The notes beneath the pieces were generated by a model. That model was not told where the DNA came from and ran no database searches. It worked only from the letters and a program-made list of their open reading frames with translations. Source: Phytohabitans flavus (GTDB lineage: Bacteria; Actinomycetota; Actinomycetes; Mycobacteriales; Micromonosporaceae). Taken from it: a DNA stretch of 64,000 nucleotides. The stretch is from contig NZ_AP022870.1 in NCBI RefSeq assembly GCF_011764545.1, positions 9,182,001-9,246,000 on the forward strand. The letters run 5' to 3'. Below are positions 38,689-47,283 of the stretch, piece by piece; within the stretch, counting starts at the first letter, position 1, and the number at the start of each line of letters is the position of its first letter. The position numbers and the translations under genes are program-made.

Positions 38689-39615
38689 ATGCAGAGGTGG
38701 CGGGGGTATGAGGCGGTCCCGAGCGGGTTCGGCCGCTCGGTGGTCACCATCGGGGTGTTCGACGGTGTCCACAGGGGACACCAGGCGACCATCGGCCATG
38801 CGGTGCAGCGGGCTCGCGAGGCCGGGCTCCAGTCGGTGGTGGTGACCTTCGACCCGCACCCGTCCGAGGTGGTCCGCCCCGGCACCCACCCCGCCGTGCT
38901 CAGCGAGCCGCGGCGCAAGGCCGAGCTGATCGCGGACCTCGGCGTCGACGTGCTGTGCGTGGTGCCGTTCAACCTGGAGTTCTCCCGGCTCTCGCCGGAC
39001 GCGTTCGTGCACGACGTGCTGGTCGAGCACCTGCACGCTGCGGTGGTCGTGGTGGGGGCCAACTTCCGGTTCGGTCACAAGGCGGCCGGTGACGTGCCGC
39101 TGCTGCGCGAGCTGGGCCGCCGGTGGGGCTTCGCGGTCGAGGACTCGCCGCTGGTGTCGAGCGTCGACACGGTGTTCTCGTCGACGTACATCCGGGCGTG
39201 CGTGGCCGCCGGCGACGTGAGCGCGGCCGCTGAGGCGCTCGGCCGCCCGCACCGGATCGAGGGCGTGATCGTCCGGGGTGACCAGCGTGGCCGCCAGCTC
39301 GGCTTCCCCACCGCCAACTTCCTCACCGGCACTCACACGTCGGTGCCGGCCGACGGCGTGTACGCCGGATGGGTGATCCGCGGCGGTGAGCGCCTGCCGG
39401 CCGCGGCCTCGGTGGGCACCAATCCCACCTTTTCGGGTGAGGAGCGGCGGGTCGAGGCGCACATCCTGGACTTCGACGGCGACCTCTACGGCGAGCGCCT
39501 CGGCCTGGAGTTCGTCGCGGGCCTGCGGGGCCAGGTCAAGTACGACGGGATCGAGCCCCTGATCGCCCAGATCAAGGAGGATGTCGCCCAGACCCGGACA
39601 CTGCTGAGCAAGTAG
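38689..39615 (+). CDS. ribF: Bifunctional riboflavin kinase/FAD synthetase
   Basis: A 308-residue enzyme making FMN and FAD. The FAD synthetase domain has VTIGVFDGVHRGHQ, ANFRFGHKAAGD and FSSTYIR; the riboflavin kinase domain has GVIVRGDQRGRQLGFPTANF, GVYAGWV and VGTNPTF. ATG 38689 gives MQRWRGYEAVPSG, the common actinobacterial start; the upstream GTG 38638 would add residues running into the NACHT promoter region. It is separated by 96 bases from the divergent NACHT gene, which now sits between it and truB. Confidence 0.95.
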   Translation: MQRWRGYEAVPSGFGRSVVTIGVFDGVHRGHQATIGHAVQRAREAGLQSVVVTFDPHPSEVVRPGTHPAVLSEPRRKAELIADLGVDVLCVVPFNLEFSRLSPDAFVHDVLVEHLHAAVVVVGANFRFGHKAAGDVPLLRELGRRWGFAVEDSPLVSSVDTVFSSTYIRACVAAGDVSAAAEALGRPHRIEGVIVRGDQRGRQLGFPTANFLTGTHTSVPADGVYAGWVIRGGERLPAAASVGTNPTFSGEERRVEAHILDFDGDLYGERLGLEFVAGLRGQVKYDGIEPLIAQIKEDVAQTRTLLSK

Positions 39616-39627
39616 CATCCCACGTGC

Positions 39628-39660
39628 TGGTAGTGTTACCAGGACGTCGTGTTACGACGT
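39628..39660 (+). promoter_or_regulatory. Adjacent hairpins in the rpsO leader
   Basis: Two short hairpins follow ribF: CTGGTA/TACCAG near 39628-39643 and ACGTCGT-gtt-ACGACGT near 39642-39658. They lie in the 113-base leader of rpsO. S15 autoregulates its own message in several bacteria through leader structures, so this could be an operator, but the motif is not one I can match to a known class. Confidence 0.4.
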
Positions 39661-39728
39661 TCTGTTCGGTGTGCCTGCACGACGCCGCGGGCCCGGACTG
39701 GGACAAGCCCACAGAAACTAGGGAGAAA

Positions 39729-39998
39729 ATGGCGCTCGACCAGCAAGCAAAAGCCAAGATCAGGGAAGAGTACGCGACTGTCGAGGGGGACACCGGTTCT
39801 CCGGAAGTGCAGGTCGCGGTGCTCACCAAGCGGATCGCCGAACTCACCGAGCACCTCAAGGTGCACAAGCACGACCACCACAGCCGCCGTGGTCTGCTGC
39901 TGCTGGTGGGTCGTCGCCGCCGCCTCCTGAACTACATGGCGAAGAAGGACATCAACCGCTACCGGTCGATCATCGAACGGCTCGGTCTGCGGCGATGA
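39729..39998 (+). CDS. rpsO: 30S ribosomal protein S15
   Basis: The complete 89-residue S15: TGSPEVQVAVLTKRIAELTEHL, HKHDHHSRRGLLLLVGRRRRLLNYM and the C-terminal YRSIIERLGLRR. It binds 16S rRNA helices 20-22 early in 30S assembly. ATG 39729 follows AGGGAGAA. It pairs with pnp as in most bacteria. Confidence 0.98.
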   Translation: MALDQQAKAKIREEYATVEGDTGSPEVQVAVLTKRIAELTEHLKVHKHDHHSRRGLLLLVGRRRRLLNYMAKKDINRYRSIIERLGLRR

Positions 39999-40028
39999 GC
40001 TAGCGGGGGAGCGGCTGTGCTTCCAGGC

Positions 40029-40068
40029 GCCGCTCTTCGCGTCGCGGTCACGCGATGCGAAGAGCGGC
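40029..40068 (+). ncRNA. Long hairpin in the rpsO-pnp intergenic leader
   Basis: A 12-bp perfect stem (40029-40040 with 40057-40068), one mismatch, then a further 5 bp (TCGCG/CGCGA) and a GTCA loop. In E. coli and Streptomyces the rpsO-pnp region forms an RNase III-cut hairpin that lets PNPase control its own mRNA; the position and size fit. It can also end rpsO transcripts. Confidence 0.65.
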
Positions 40069-40251
40069 ATCAAGAGGGATAGCTGTTCCCCCTGTCCACA
40101 GGAGGGGCCCGGGAGCGGATCGACGCACCGGTCCTCGGTAGTGGCCCCCGGGCTGCCGCATTCGGCCCCCGGGCGCTTCGATCGAAGACCGGCCCGTCTG
40201 AGCAGCTCCCGAGGTTGTGGCCCCACGACCGAAGAGGAGTGCATCCAGAAC

Positions 40252-42624
40252 ATGACCGAGCACAACAGCCTCGGCACACAACACAGCACCGCAGTGATCG
40301 ACAACGGGTCGTTCGGTACCCGTGAGATCACCTTTTCCACCGGCCGGCTTGCCAAGCAGGCCGCCGGTTCGGTGATCGCCGAGCTCGGCGACACCGTCGT
40401 CCTCTCCGCGACCACCGCGAGCAAGCAGCCGAAGGAGCAGTTCGACTTCTTCCCGCTGACCGTGGACGTCGAGGAGCGGATGTACGCCGCGGGTCGCATC
40501 CCCGGCTCGTTCTTCCGTCGCGAGGGGCGCCCCAGCGAGGACGCGATCCTCACCTGCCGCCTGATCGACCGGCCGCTGCGCCCCAGCTTCGTCAAGGGCC
40601 TGCGCAATGAGGTCCAGGTGGTCGAGACCGTCCTCGCGCTCGACCCGTCCCACCCGTACGACGTAGTGGCGATCAACGCCGCGTCGCTCTCCACCAAGCT
40701 CTCCGGCCTGCCGTTCTCCGGCCCGATCGGGGCCACCCGCATGGCGCACATCGACGGCCAGTGGGTGGCGTTCCCGACGTACGAGGAGCTGGCCCGCGCC
40801 ACGTTCGACATGGTGGTCGCCGGTCGGGTCCTGCCGGACGGTGACGTCGCGATCATGATGGTCGAGGCCGAGGCCACCGAGCACACCGTCGGCCTTGTCG
40901 CGGGCGGCGCCACCGCGCCGACCGAGGAGATCGTCGCCGGTGGCCTGGAGGCCGCCAAGCCGGCGATCCGCGAGCTGTGCCGCGCCCAGGACGTGATCGC
41001 CGCGGTGGCCGCCAAGCCGGTCGCCGAGTTCCCGGTGTTCCTCGACTACCAGGACGACGCGTTCGACGCGGTCGCCGGCGCGGTCCGCGGCGAGGTCAGC
41101 GAGGCGCTCAAGATCGCCGGTAAGGCCGAGCGCGAGGAGGCGCTCGACCGCATCAAGGACAAGGCGCTCGAGGTCGTCGCGCCGCAGTTCGAGGGGCGCG
41201 AGAGGGAGATCTCCCCGGCGTTCCGCTCGCTGGTCAAGTCCGAGGTGCGCACGCGGGTGCTCCGCGAGCAGGTGCGCATCGACGGCCGGGGCCCGCGCGA
41301 CATCCGGCCGCTGACCGCCGAGACCCAGGTGCTGCCGCGGGTGCACGGCTCGGCGCTGTTCGAGCGGGGCGAGACGCAGATCCTCGGCGTCACCACGCTC
41401 AACATGCTTCGGATGGAGCAGCAGCTCGACACGCTGTCGCCGGAAAAGCACAAGCGCTACATGCACAACTACAACTTCCCGCCGTACTCGACGGGTGAGA
41501 CCGGCCGCGTCGGCGCCCCCAAGCGCCGCGAGATCGGCCACGGCGCGCTGGCGGAGCGGGCGCTGATCCCGGTGCTGCCCAGCCGCGAGGAGTTCCCGTA
41601 CGCGATCCGTCAGGTCTCCGAGGCCCTCGGCTCCAACGGCTCGACCTCCATGGGCTCGGTCTGCGCCTCGACCATGTCGCTGCTGTCCGCCGGTGTGCCG
41701 CTGAAGGCGCCGGTCGCGGGCATCGCGATGGGCCTGATCTCGGACGAGGTCGAGGGCAAGACGCAGTACGTCAGCCTCACCGACATCCTCGGCGCCGAGG
41801 ACGCGTACGGCGACATGGACTTCAAGGTCGCCGGCACGCGGGAGTTCGTGACCGCGCTCCAGCTCGACACCAAGCTGGACGGCATCCCGTCCGACGTGCT
41901 GGCCGCCGCACTCCAGCAGGCCCACGACGCGCGGCAGACGATCCTCGACGTGATGCAGGACGCCATCGAGGCGCCGGCCACGATGTCGGAGTACGCGCCG
42001 CGGGTCACCACCGTCAAGATCCCGGTCGACAAGATCGGCATGGTGATCGGGCCGAAGGGCCAGACGATCAACGCGATCCAGGACGAGACCGGCGCCGAGA
42101 TCTCCATCGAGGACGACGGCACGATCTACGTCGGCGCGACCAACGGCCCCTCGGCCGAGGCCGCGGTCGAGCGGATCAACGCGATCGCCAACCCGACGCT
42201 GCCGAAGGTGGGCGACAAGTTCCTCGGCACGGTGGTGAAGACGGCCGCGTTCGGCGCGTTCATCTCGCTGCTGCCCGGCCGCGACGGTCTGCTGCACATC
42301 TCGAAGGTGGGCAACGGCAAGCGGGTCGAGAAGGTCGAGGACTTCCTCAACGTCGGCGACAAGGTCGAGGTGCAGATCGCCGACATCGACCAGCGCGGCA
42401 AGATCTACCTGGACAAGGTGCGCGCCGAGGGCGAGGAGGAGCCGGCGGCCGAGGGCGCCGAGGACGCCGGTGGCGACCGCCCGCCGGCCCGCGACCGGGG
42501 CGACCGGGGTCCGCGCGACCGCGGTGACCGCGACGGCGGCGACCGCGGCCCGAGCCGCGGCGACCGCGAGGCTGCTGAGGGCGACGGCGAGGGCGGCCCG
42601 CGCCGACGCCGGCACCGCCGCTGA
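40252..42624 (+). CDS. pnp: Polyribonucleotide nucleotidyltransferase (PNPase)
   Basis: A 790-residue phosphorolytic 3' exonuclease that also makes the poly-G/A-rich tails in actinobacteria. Two RNase PH domains (FGTREITFSTGRLAKQ; VLPRVHGSALFERGETQILGV), a KH domain (IPVDKIGMVIGPKGQTINAIQ) and an S1 domain (FLGTVVKTAAFGAFISLLPG) are in order. A disordered Asp/Arg/Gly-rich tail (DRGDRGPRDRGDRDGG) ends in RRRRHRR, possibly RNA-binding. ATG 40252 is chosen after GAAGAGGAG; the frame is open further up through the leader hairpins, which are noncoding. Confidence 0.96.
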   Translation: MTEHNSLGTQHSTAVIDNGSFGTREITFSTGRLAKQAAGSVIAELGDTVVLSATTASKQPKEQFDFFPLTVDVEERMYAAGRIPGSFFRREGRPSEDAILTCRLIDRPLRPSFVKGLRNEVQVVETVLALDPSHPYDVVAINAASLSTKLSGLPFSGPIGATRMAHIDGQWVAFPTYEELARATFDMVVAGRVLPDGDVAIMMVEAEATEHTVGLVAGGATAPTEEIVAGGLEAAKPAIRELCRAQDVIAAVAAKPVAEFPVFLDYQDDAFDAVAGAVRGEVSEALKIAGKAEREEALDRIKDKALEVVAPQFEGREREISPAFRSLVKSEVRTRVLREQVRIDGRGPRDIRPLTAETQVLPRVHGSALFERGETQILGVTTLNMLRMEQQLDTLSPEKHKRYMHNYNFPPYSTGETGRVGAPKRREIGHGALAERALIPVLPSREEFPYAIRQVSEALGSNGSTSMGSVCASTMSLLSAGVPLKAPVAGIAMGLISDEVEGKTQYVSLTDILGAEDAYGDMDFKVAGTREFVTALQLDTKLDGIPSDVLAAALQQAHDARQTILDVMQDAIEAPATMSEYAPRVTTVKIPVDKIGMVIGPKGQTINAIQDETGAEISIEDDGTIYVGATNGPSAEAAVERINAIANPTLPKVGDKFLGTVVKTAAFGAFISLLPGRDGLLHISKVGNGKRVEKVEDFLNVGDKVEVQIADIDQRGKIYLDKVRAEGEEEPAAEGAEDAGGDRPPARDRGDRGPRDRGDRDGGDRGPSRGDREAAEGDGEGGPRRRRHRR

Positions 42625-43880
42625 TGGCGCTAGATCAACGCGATGGGGGCAGTACGGTACGGCGTACCGTACTGCCCTCCGGCCTAAGGGTGCTCACCGA
42701 GGCGATCCCGTCGATGCGCAGCGTCTCGTTCGGCGTCTGGGTCGGCATCGGCTCGCGTGACGAGGCACCGGAGCAGGCCGGCGTCTCGCACTTCCTGGAG
42801 CACCTGCTCTTCAAGGGCACCGAGCGGCGCAGCGCGCTGGACATCACGGCCGAGATCGAGGCGGTGGGCGGCGAGACGAACGCGTTCACCACCAAGGAGT
42901 ACACCTGCTACTACGCGCGGGTCCTCGACGAGGACCTGCCGCTCGCCATCGACGTGATGTGCGACCTCGTGTCCCACTCGGTGCTGGATGCGGCCGACGT
43001 GGAGACCGAGCGCGGGGTGATCCTCGAAGAGATCGCCATGCACGACGACGAGCCCGGCGACGAGGTGCACGACGTCTTCGCCGAGGCGCTGTACGGCACG
43101 CACCCGCTGGGCCGGCTCATCTCCGGTACCGAGGAGACGATCGCGCCCATGACGCGGGCGCAGATCGAGGGCTTCTACCGCGATCGCTACCTCGCACCGT
43201 CCATTGTGGTCGCCGCCGCCGGAAACCTCGACCACGACCTGGTGGTCGAGCTGGTGCGGCGCAGCCTCGACCTGGCCGGTGGGGGCACGCCGGCGCCGCT
43301 GCGACCCACGGCCGCCGTGCCGACGCTCGCGCCCGACACCGTGGTACGCGTGAAGGACACCGAGCAGGCGCACATCGTGCTCGGCTCCCCAGGCATCGGG
43401 CGGCTGGACGAGCGGCGGTGGGCACTCGGGGTGCTCAACAACGTGCTCGGCGGTGGCATGTCCAGCCGCCTCTTCCAGGAGATCCGGGAAAAGCGCGGCC
43501 TCGCGTACTCGGTCTACTCGTACTCCAGCCAGTACGCCGACGCCGGCCTCTTCGCGGTCTACGCCGGCTGCGCGCCGGGCAAGGTCGACGAGGTGCTGGA
43601 GCTGGCCCGGGCCGAGCTCGCGGCGGTGGCGGGCAAGGGTTTCACCGCGGCGGAGATCGCTCGCGGCAAGGGCATGGCCAAGGGGTCGTACGTGCTGGGC
43701 CTGGAGGACACCGGTTCGCGGATGAGCCGGCTGGCCAAGGGCGAGCTGCTGTACGGCGGGGTGCTCTCCGTCGACGAGCTGCTGGCCCGCGTCGACGCCG
43801 TCACGCTCGACGAGGTGAACGCACTGGCCTCCGACCTGCTGACCCGGCCCACCTCACTGGCGGTGATTGGCCCGGTTTAG
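42624..43880 (+). CDS. M16-family zinc peptidase
   Basis: A 418-residue pitrilysin-fold protease. The inverted zinc motif is HFLEH in AGVSHFLEHLLFKGTE, with the third ligand Glu in EIAMHDDEPGDE, and the R-Y pair-like C-terminal half LNNVLGGGMSSRLFQEIREKRGLAYSV. Such proteins resemble the mitochondrial processing peptidase. Its position after pnp is conserved in actinobacteria; its start overlaps the pnp stop by one base (TGATG), showing translational coupling. Physiological substrates are not known. Confidence 0.93.
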   Translation: MALDQRDGGSTVRRTVLPSGLRVLTEAIPSMRSVSFGVWVGIGSRDEAPEQAGVSHFLEHLLFKGTERRSALDITAEIEAVGGETNAFTTKEYTCYYARVLDEDLPLAIDVMCDLVSHSVLDAADVETERGVILEEIAMHDDEPGDEVHDVFAEALYGTHPLGRLISGTEETIAPMTRAQIEGFYRDRYLAPSIVVAAAGNLDHDLVVELVRRSLDLAGGGTPAPLRPTAAVPTLAPDTVVRVKDTEQAHIVLGSPGIGRLDERRWALGVLNNVLGGGMSSRLFQEIREKRGLAYSVYSYSSQYADAGLFAVYAGCAPGKVDEVLELARAELAAVAGKGFTAAEIARGKGMAKGSYVLGLEDTGSRMSRLAKGELLYGGVLSVDELLARVDAVTLDEVNALASDLLTRPTSLAVIGPV

Positions 43881-43946
43881 GGCGCTGGAGCGGTTCCCCG
43901 GTGCCCTTGCAGGGTGCGGAAGTGTCGCGTGAGTTAAATTCTCCCC

Positions 43947-44030
43947 GTGAGTGAGCGAAGCCAGCGAACCATCAAGCACAGCGTGGTTGGAGCCTCGCGG
44001 CCGCCCGCAGCAAAGCGAGGACGGCCGTGA
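43947..44030 (+). CDS. Putative 27-residue leader peptide coupled to dapB
   Basis: GTG 43947 starts VSERSQRTIKHSVVGASRP, then PAAKRGRP and TGA at 44028-44030, which overlaps the dapB GTG as GTGA. The frame is basic and ends exactly at the coupling point. The nucleotide string gtgagtgagcgaagccagcg is of a kind that recurs in intergenic DNA of Micromonosporaceae, so it may be a repeat rather than a true leader ORF. Confidence 0.35.
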   Translation: MSERSQRTIKHSVVGASRPPAAKRGRP

Positions 44031-44788
44031 GCGAGGAGCGCGAACCCATCCGTGTCGGCGTGCTCGGCGCCCGTGGGCGCATGGGCGTGGAGGTCTGCAA
44101 GGCCGTCGACGCCGTCGACGACCTTGAGCTGGTCGCCATGATCGACCAGGGCGACTGGCTGTTCAACGCGTCGGACGCGGGTGCGGAGGTCGTCGTCGAC
44201 TTCACCAACCCCGACGTGGTGATGGACCATCTGCACTGGTGCATCGACCAGGGCATCAACTGCGTGGTGGGCACGAGCGGCTTCACCGAGCAGCGCCTCG
44301 AGCGGGTGCGGAGCTGGCTCCAGCACAAGCCCGAGGTCGGCGTGGTCGTCGCGCCCAACTTCGGCGTCGGCGCGGTGCTGATGATGGAGTTCGCCGCGCG
44401 TGCGGCCCGCTACTTCGAGTCCGTCGAGATCATCGAGCAGCACCACCCGGCCAAGGTCGACGCCCCGAGCGGCACCGCCACCCACACGGCCCGCGTCGTG
44501 GCCGAGGCGAGGGCCGCCGCCGGCCTGGCCGCCATGCCCGACGCCACCAAGGACGAGGTGCCCGGCGCCCGCGGCGCCGACCTCGACGGCGTCCGCGTCC
44601 ACTCGGTGCGCGCCGCCGGCCTTGTCGCCCACCAGGAGATCCTCTTCGGCACGGTCGGCGAGACGCTCACCATCCGCCACGACTCCTACGACCGGGCCTC
44701 CTTCATGCCCGGCGTGCTGCTGGCCATCCGCCAGGTCATCCAGCGCCCCGGCCTGACCGTGGGCCTGGCCCCCCTGCTCGACCGCTGA
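44027..44788 (+). CDS. dapB: 4-hydroxy-tetrahydrodipicolinate reductase
   Basis: A 253-residue NAD(P)H-dependent enzyme of lysine and diaminopimelate synthesis. It has the nucleotide motif VGVLGARGRMGVEV, VGTSGF and the catalytic/substrate segment EIIEQHHPAKVDAPSGTAT, followed by the C-terminal HDSYDRASFMPGVLLAI. GTG 44027 begins MSEEREPIRVGVLG. dapA is 13 kb away at 57733; the interval contains an accessory sugar locus and repeats. Confidence 0.95.
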   Translation: MSEEREPIRVGVLGARGRMGVEVCKAVDAVDDLELVAMIDQGDWLFNASDAGAEVVVDFTNPDVVMDHLHWCIDQGINCVVGTSGFTEQRLERVRSWLQHKPEVGVVVAPNFGVGAVLMMEFAARAARYFESVEIIEQHHPAKVDAPSGTATHTARVVAEARAAAGLAAMPDATKDEVPGARGADLDGVRVHSVRAAGLVAHQEILFGTVGETLTIRHDSYDRASFMPGVLLAIRQVIQRPGLTVGLAPLLDR

Positions 44789-44813
44789 CCCCGTCCATCC
44801 CAAGACCAAGACC

Positions 44814-44885
44814 TTGAGCTACCGCGACGTCCGCGGTGGTCCGGACCGCTGCTCCCGCAGCCTCACCCTCCGCGCTACACAACCC
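44814..44885 (+). repeat. Block A dispersed repeat, long copy 1
   Basis: About 72 bases beginning ttgagctaccgcgacgtccg. It aligns with 51516-51587 with about six mismatches by eye, and its first 32 bases occur inverted at 5121-5154. Confidence 0.8.
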
Positions 44886-44933
44886 ACCGCCGGCCTGCCG
44901 GCCGCCGGCACGGGCAGACCCGCCAGAACTCTG

Positions 44934-44981
44934 GATCTAGTCGACTCTCTGTCGCCAGGACGACAGCAAGTCGACTAGATC
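44934..44981. repeat. Block C hairpin, second copy
   Basis: The 13-base arms gatctagtcgact (44934-44946) and agtcgactagatc (44969-44981) are exact reverse complements. An inner CTGTCG/CGACAG extends the pairing. The first copy is at 4903-4950. Confidence 0.75.
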
Positions 44982-45022
44982 TCCCGGGAGTCGAGTGCTG
45001 CCGGCGGTACCGCGAGCGTCGA

Positions 45023-45151
45023 GACCTGGGTGCCCTTGATCGGCGCTGCGGCTGGACACGATCGGGCAGATCTTGGTCGTTTGCTGCCCCTCTGGGGGCA
45101 GTTGCGTACCACGATCGCTGGCGGGCTCCGACGATCAAGGGGACCCAGGTC
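45023..45151. repeat. Nested inverted repeat, 129 bases, with block B inside
   Basis: Outer arms gacctgggtgcccttgatcg (45023-45042) and 45132-45151 pair over 20 positions with one mismatch. Inside, a degenerate block B (GATCTTGGT at about 45070 with ACCACGATC at about 45108) encloses CTGCCCC/GGGGCAG. The structure is MITE-like, but no coding remnant or target duplication is seen. Confidence 0.7.
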
Positions 45152-45205
45152 CCCACAGCCGAGCGCTGAGCGCGATCGCGAACCGGCCGTCCTCCATCAC
45201 CGCTG

Positions 45206-47212
45206 TCAGGGGGCCTCTTGGATCGTGATGGTGGCGGGGAGGCCGGTCAGGGTGGCTTGGCCGCTCGCGTCCACTGACGCGTCGACCGGCGTGCCGGCGA
45301 TGCGTAGGCCGCGGGCTCGCACCGCGCCCAGCGGGAGGGAAGGGCGGAGGGTGACGCGGCCGGCCGGGACGTCCGGGTAGATGCCGAGCGCGGCGTGCAG
45401 CACCACCACCGCAGCCGCGGCCGACCAGGCTTGTGGGCGGCAGGCGGCAGGGTAGGGCATCGGCCGGGCGAAGTCGGCGCGGTCGTCGCCGCCATACAGC
45501 TCGGGGAGGCGGTAGCCGAACGCTTCGCCGGCGATCAGGAGGCCGTCGGCGAGCTTGGCCGCGGCCGGACCGAAGCCCTCGCGGGCCAGCCCGGCCAGCA
45601 CGATCGCGGTGTCGTGTGCCCAGATCGAGCCGCAGTGGTACGAGAGCGGGCTGAACCCAGCGTCCTGTGTGGACATCGTGCGCAGCCCGAAGCCGCCCGA
45701 GAGGGCCGGTGAGGCGAGCGCCTCGGCTACCGCCGTGGACTCCTTCGGGGTCAGCAGGCCGGTGCCGAGCAGGTGGCCGATGTTGCTGGTCAGCGCGTCG
45801 ACCGGGCGGCCGTCGCCGTCCAGGGCCAGTGCCGGGTACGCCCCCTGCGGACGGTCGACCCAGTAGCGGGCGCGGAAGCGGTCGGCCAGCGCACCGGCGT
45901 AGTCGCGCCAGCGGTCGGCACCCGGTCGGTCGAAGGCGTCCAGCAACGTGGCGCCGTGCAGGGCCGCCTGGTACGCATACCCCTGCACCTCGGCCAGCGC
46001 GATCGGCGGCTCGGCCTGTCGGCCGTCACGGTAGCGGACCGCGTCGCCAGAGTCCTTCCAGCCTTGATTGGCGAGGCCACGCCCGCTCTTGTCGACGTAG
46101 CGGACGAAGTCAGTGTGGGTGCCCAGCCAGGCAAGCGCCGCCTCGACGTGCGGCAGCAGCGCCGCGACCTCCTCCGGCGGCATGCCCCATCGCCAGGCGT
46201 CGTGCAGCAGGCTGATCCAGAGCGGGGTGGCGTCGACCGTCCCGTAGTACGCCGCGGGGAGCTCCATCCGCTCGCCCTGGTGGCGGGTGTCCTGCCGGCG
46301 CAGCTCGTGCATGATCTTGCCGGGCGCCTCACCCGAGCGGTCGTCGTCGCGCGTGCCCTGGCTCCGGGCGAGCACCCGCAGCGTGCCGGCGGCCAGCTCC
46401 GTGCCGAGCGGGAGCAGCATGCGGGCGGCCCAGATGCTGTCCCGGCCGAAGAGCGTGAGGAACCACGGCACACCAGCGCCCAGGTACGTGTCGTCGCCGT
46501 CGGTCAGCCGCAGCGACGCGAGGTCGTCGAGGGAGCGGTCGAGCAAGCGGACCAGGCGGTGGTCGTCGGCGGTGACCTCCGGGCGGGACCACTCGACCGG
46601 CCCGGATGGCGCGGCCACCATCGCCCGCGGGTCGTCGATCCGCACCTGCCACCGCAGCGTCACGCTGCCGCGATTGGGCAGGTCGACGGGCCAGGTGATG
46701 CGCTCGGGCGAGACGGTGCCGTCACCACTGGCCGTCACCGTGATGCCGTCGCCCCGCCACACCAGCGGCTCGACCGGGCTCAGCCGCTCGGCCGCGCCGC
46801 CCGACTTCACCACATCCATCGGCGCGAGGTCGCAGGCCAGGTCGAGGGTGACGGTGGCACGGACCGGCACGTCGGCGGTCGAGGTCACCGTGATCTCCTC
46901 GGCCATCCCGCCCGGCGTCACCCTGCGGATCCGGTCGATCCGCACAGTCGGGTCGGCGATCCGGGTGCCGAGCCAGCGCACAACCGAGACGAACCGGGTG
47001 GCGCCAGGGCCGGCCGGCGTGTGCCCGATCGGCTCCGGCTCACGGCCGTCGACAAGCAGCCTGACCTCGGCGAGCACGCGGGCGTCAGCGTGGAAGACGC
47101 CTTCGACGCCGGTCCCGCTGACCTGCCCGCCGGCCGCGTTCAGCACGGTCGTGGGCGCCACTGTCGTCGCGACGAGGTCGTGCAGCAGCGGCTGCAACAT
47201 GTGGTCCGGCAC
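45206..47212 (-). CDS. Amylo-alpha-1,6-glucosidase-like glycoside hydrolase
   Basis: A 668-residue cytoplasmic-looking enzyme. The N-terminal beta domain (about 1-220) includes TVLNAAGGQVSGTGVEGVFHADARVLAEV, the usual start of the glycogen-debranching N-terminal family. The (alpha/alpha)6 catalytic domain has VPWFLTLFGRDSIWAARM, RMELPAAYYGTVDATPLWI, NQGWKDSGDAVRYRDGR and AEVQGYAYQA; acidic residues in FGRDS and WKDSGDA are candidate catalytic residues. GTG 47212 is supported by AGGAGGT about nine bases upstream. It diverges from the LacI gene across 131 bases with two LacI-type sites, so the regulator probably controls both. The substrate may be an alpha-glucan or sucrose-type oligosaccharide. 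Confidence 0.85.
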   Translation of the reverse strand: MPDHMLQPLLHDLVATTVAPTTVLNAAGGQVSGTGVEGVFHADARVLAEVRLLVDGREPEPIGHTPAGPGATRFVSVVRWLGTRIADPTVRIDRIRRVTPGGMAEEITVTSTADVPVRATVTLDLACDLAPMDVVKSGGAAERLSPVEPLVWRGDGITVTASGDGTVSPERITWPVDLPNRGSVTLRWQVRIDDPRAMVAAPSGPVEWSRPEVTADDHRLVRLLDRSLDDLASLRLTDGDDTYLGAGVPWFLTLFGRDSIWAARMLLPLGTELAAGTLRVLARSQGTRDDDRSGEAPGKIMHELRRQDTRHQGERMELPAAYYGTVDATPLWISLLHDAWRWGMPPEEVAALLPHVEAALAWLGTHTDFVRYVDKSGRGLANQGWKDSGDAVRYRDGRQAEPPIALAEVQGYAYQAALHGATLLDAFDRPGADRWRDYAGALADRFRARYWVDRPQGAYPALALDGDGRPVDALTSNIGHLLGTGLLTPKESTAVAEALASPALSGGFGLRTMSTQDAGFSPLSYHCGSIWAHDTAIVLAGLAREGFGPAAAKLADGLLIAGEAFGYRLPELYGGDDRADFARPMPYPAACRPQAWSAAAAVVVLHAALGIYPDVPAGRVTLRPSLPLGAVRARGLRIAGTPVDASVDASGQATLTGLPATITIQEAP

Positions 47213-47237
47213 GGGCGACTACCTCCTGTACCCAGTC

Positions 47238-47266
47238 TTGACAGATTGCCTCGCACAGAGCAAAGT
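47238..47266 (+). promoter_or_regulatory. Candidate promoter of the LacI-ABC operon
   Basis: TTGACA at 47238-47243, a 17-base spacer and CAAAGT at 47261-47266. The -35 is consensus; the -10 is weak. It is followed by the two LacI-type operators. Confidence 0.4.
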
Positions 47267-47283
47267 GCGAAACACCCCAGAAA

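Larger units (their letters stand above)
44789..45205. other. Gene-free repeat island after dapB
   Basis: About 420 bases between the convergent ends of dapB and the glycosidase gene, without a convincing gene. It is a mosaic of block A (44814-44885), block C (44934-44981) and a 129-base nested inverted repeat that encloses a block B hairpin. Confidence 0.7.

Noticed and set aside
40048..42615. Minus-strand frame of 855 residues opposite pnp
   Set aside because: Antisense shadow of a clearly recognised PNPase.
45023..45151. Insertion sequence or integron attC site
   Set aside because: Inverted arms are present but there is no transposase, integrase, core-site motif or target duplication in the window.
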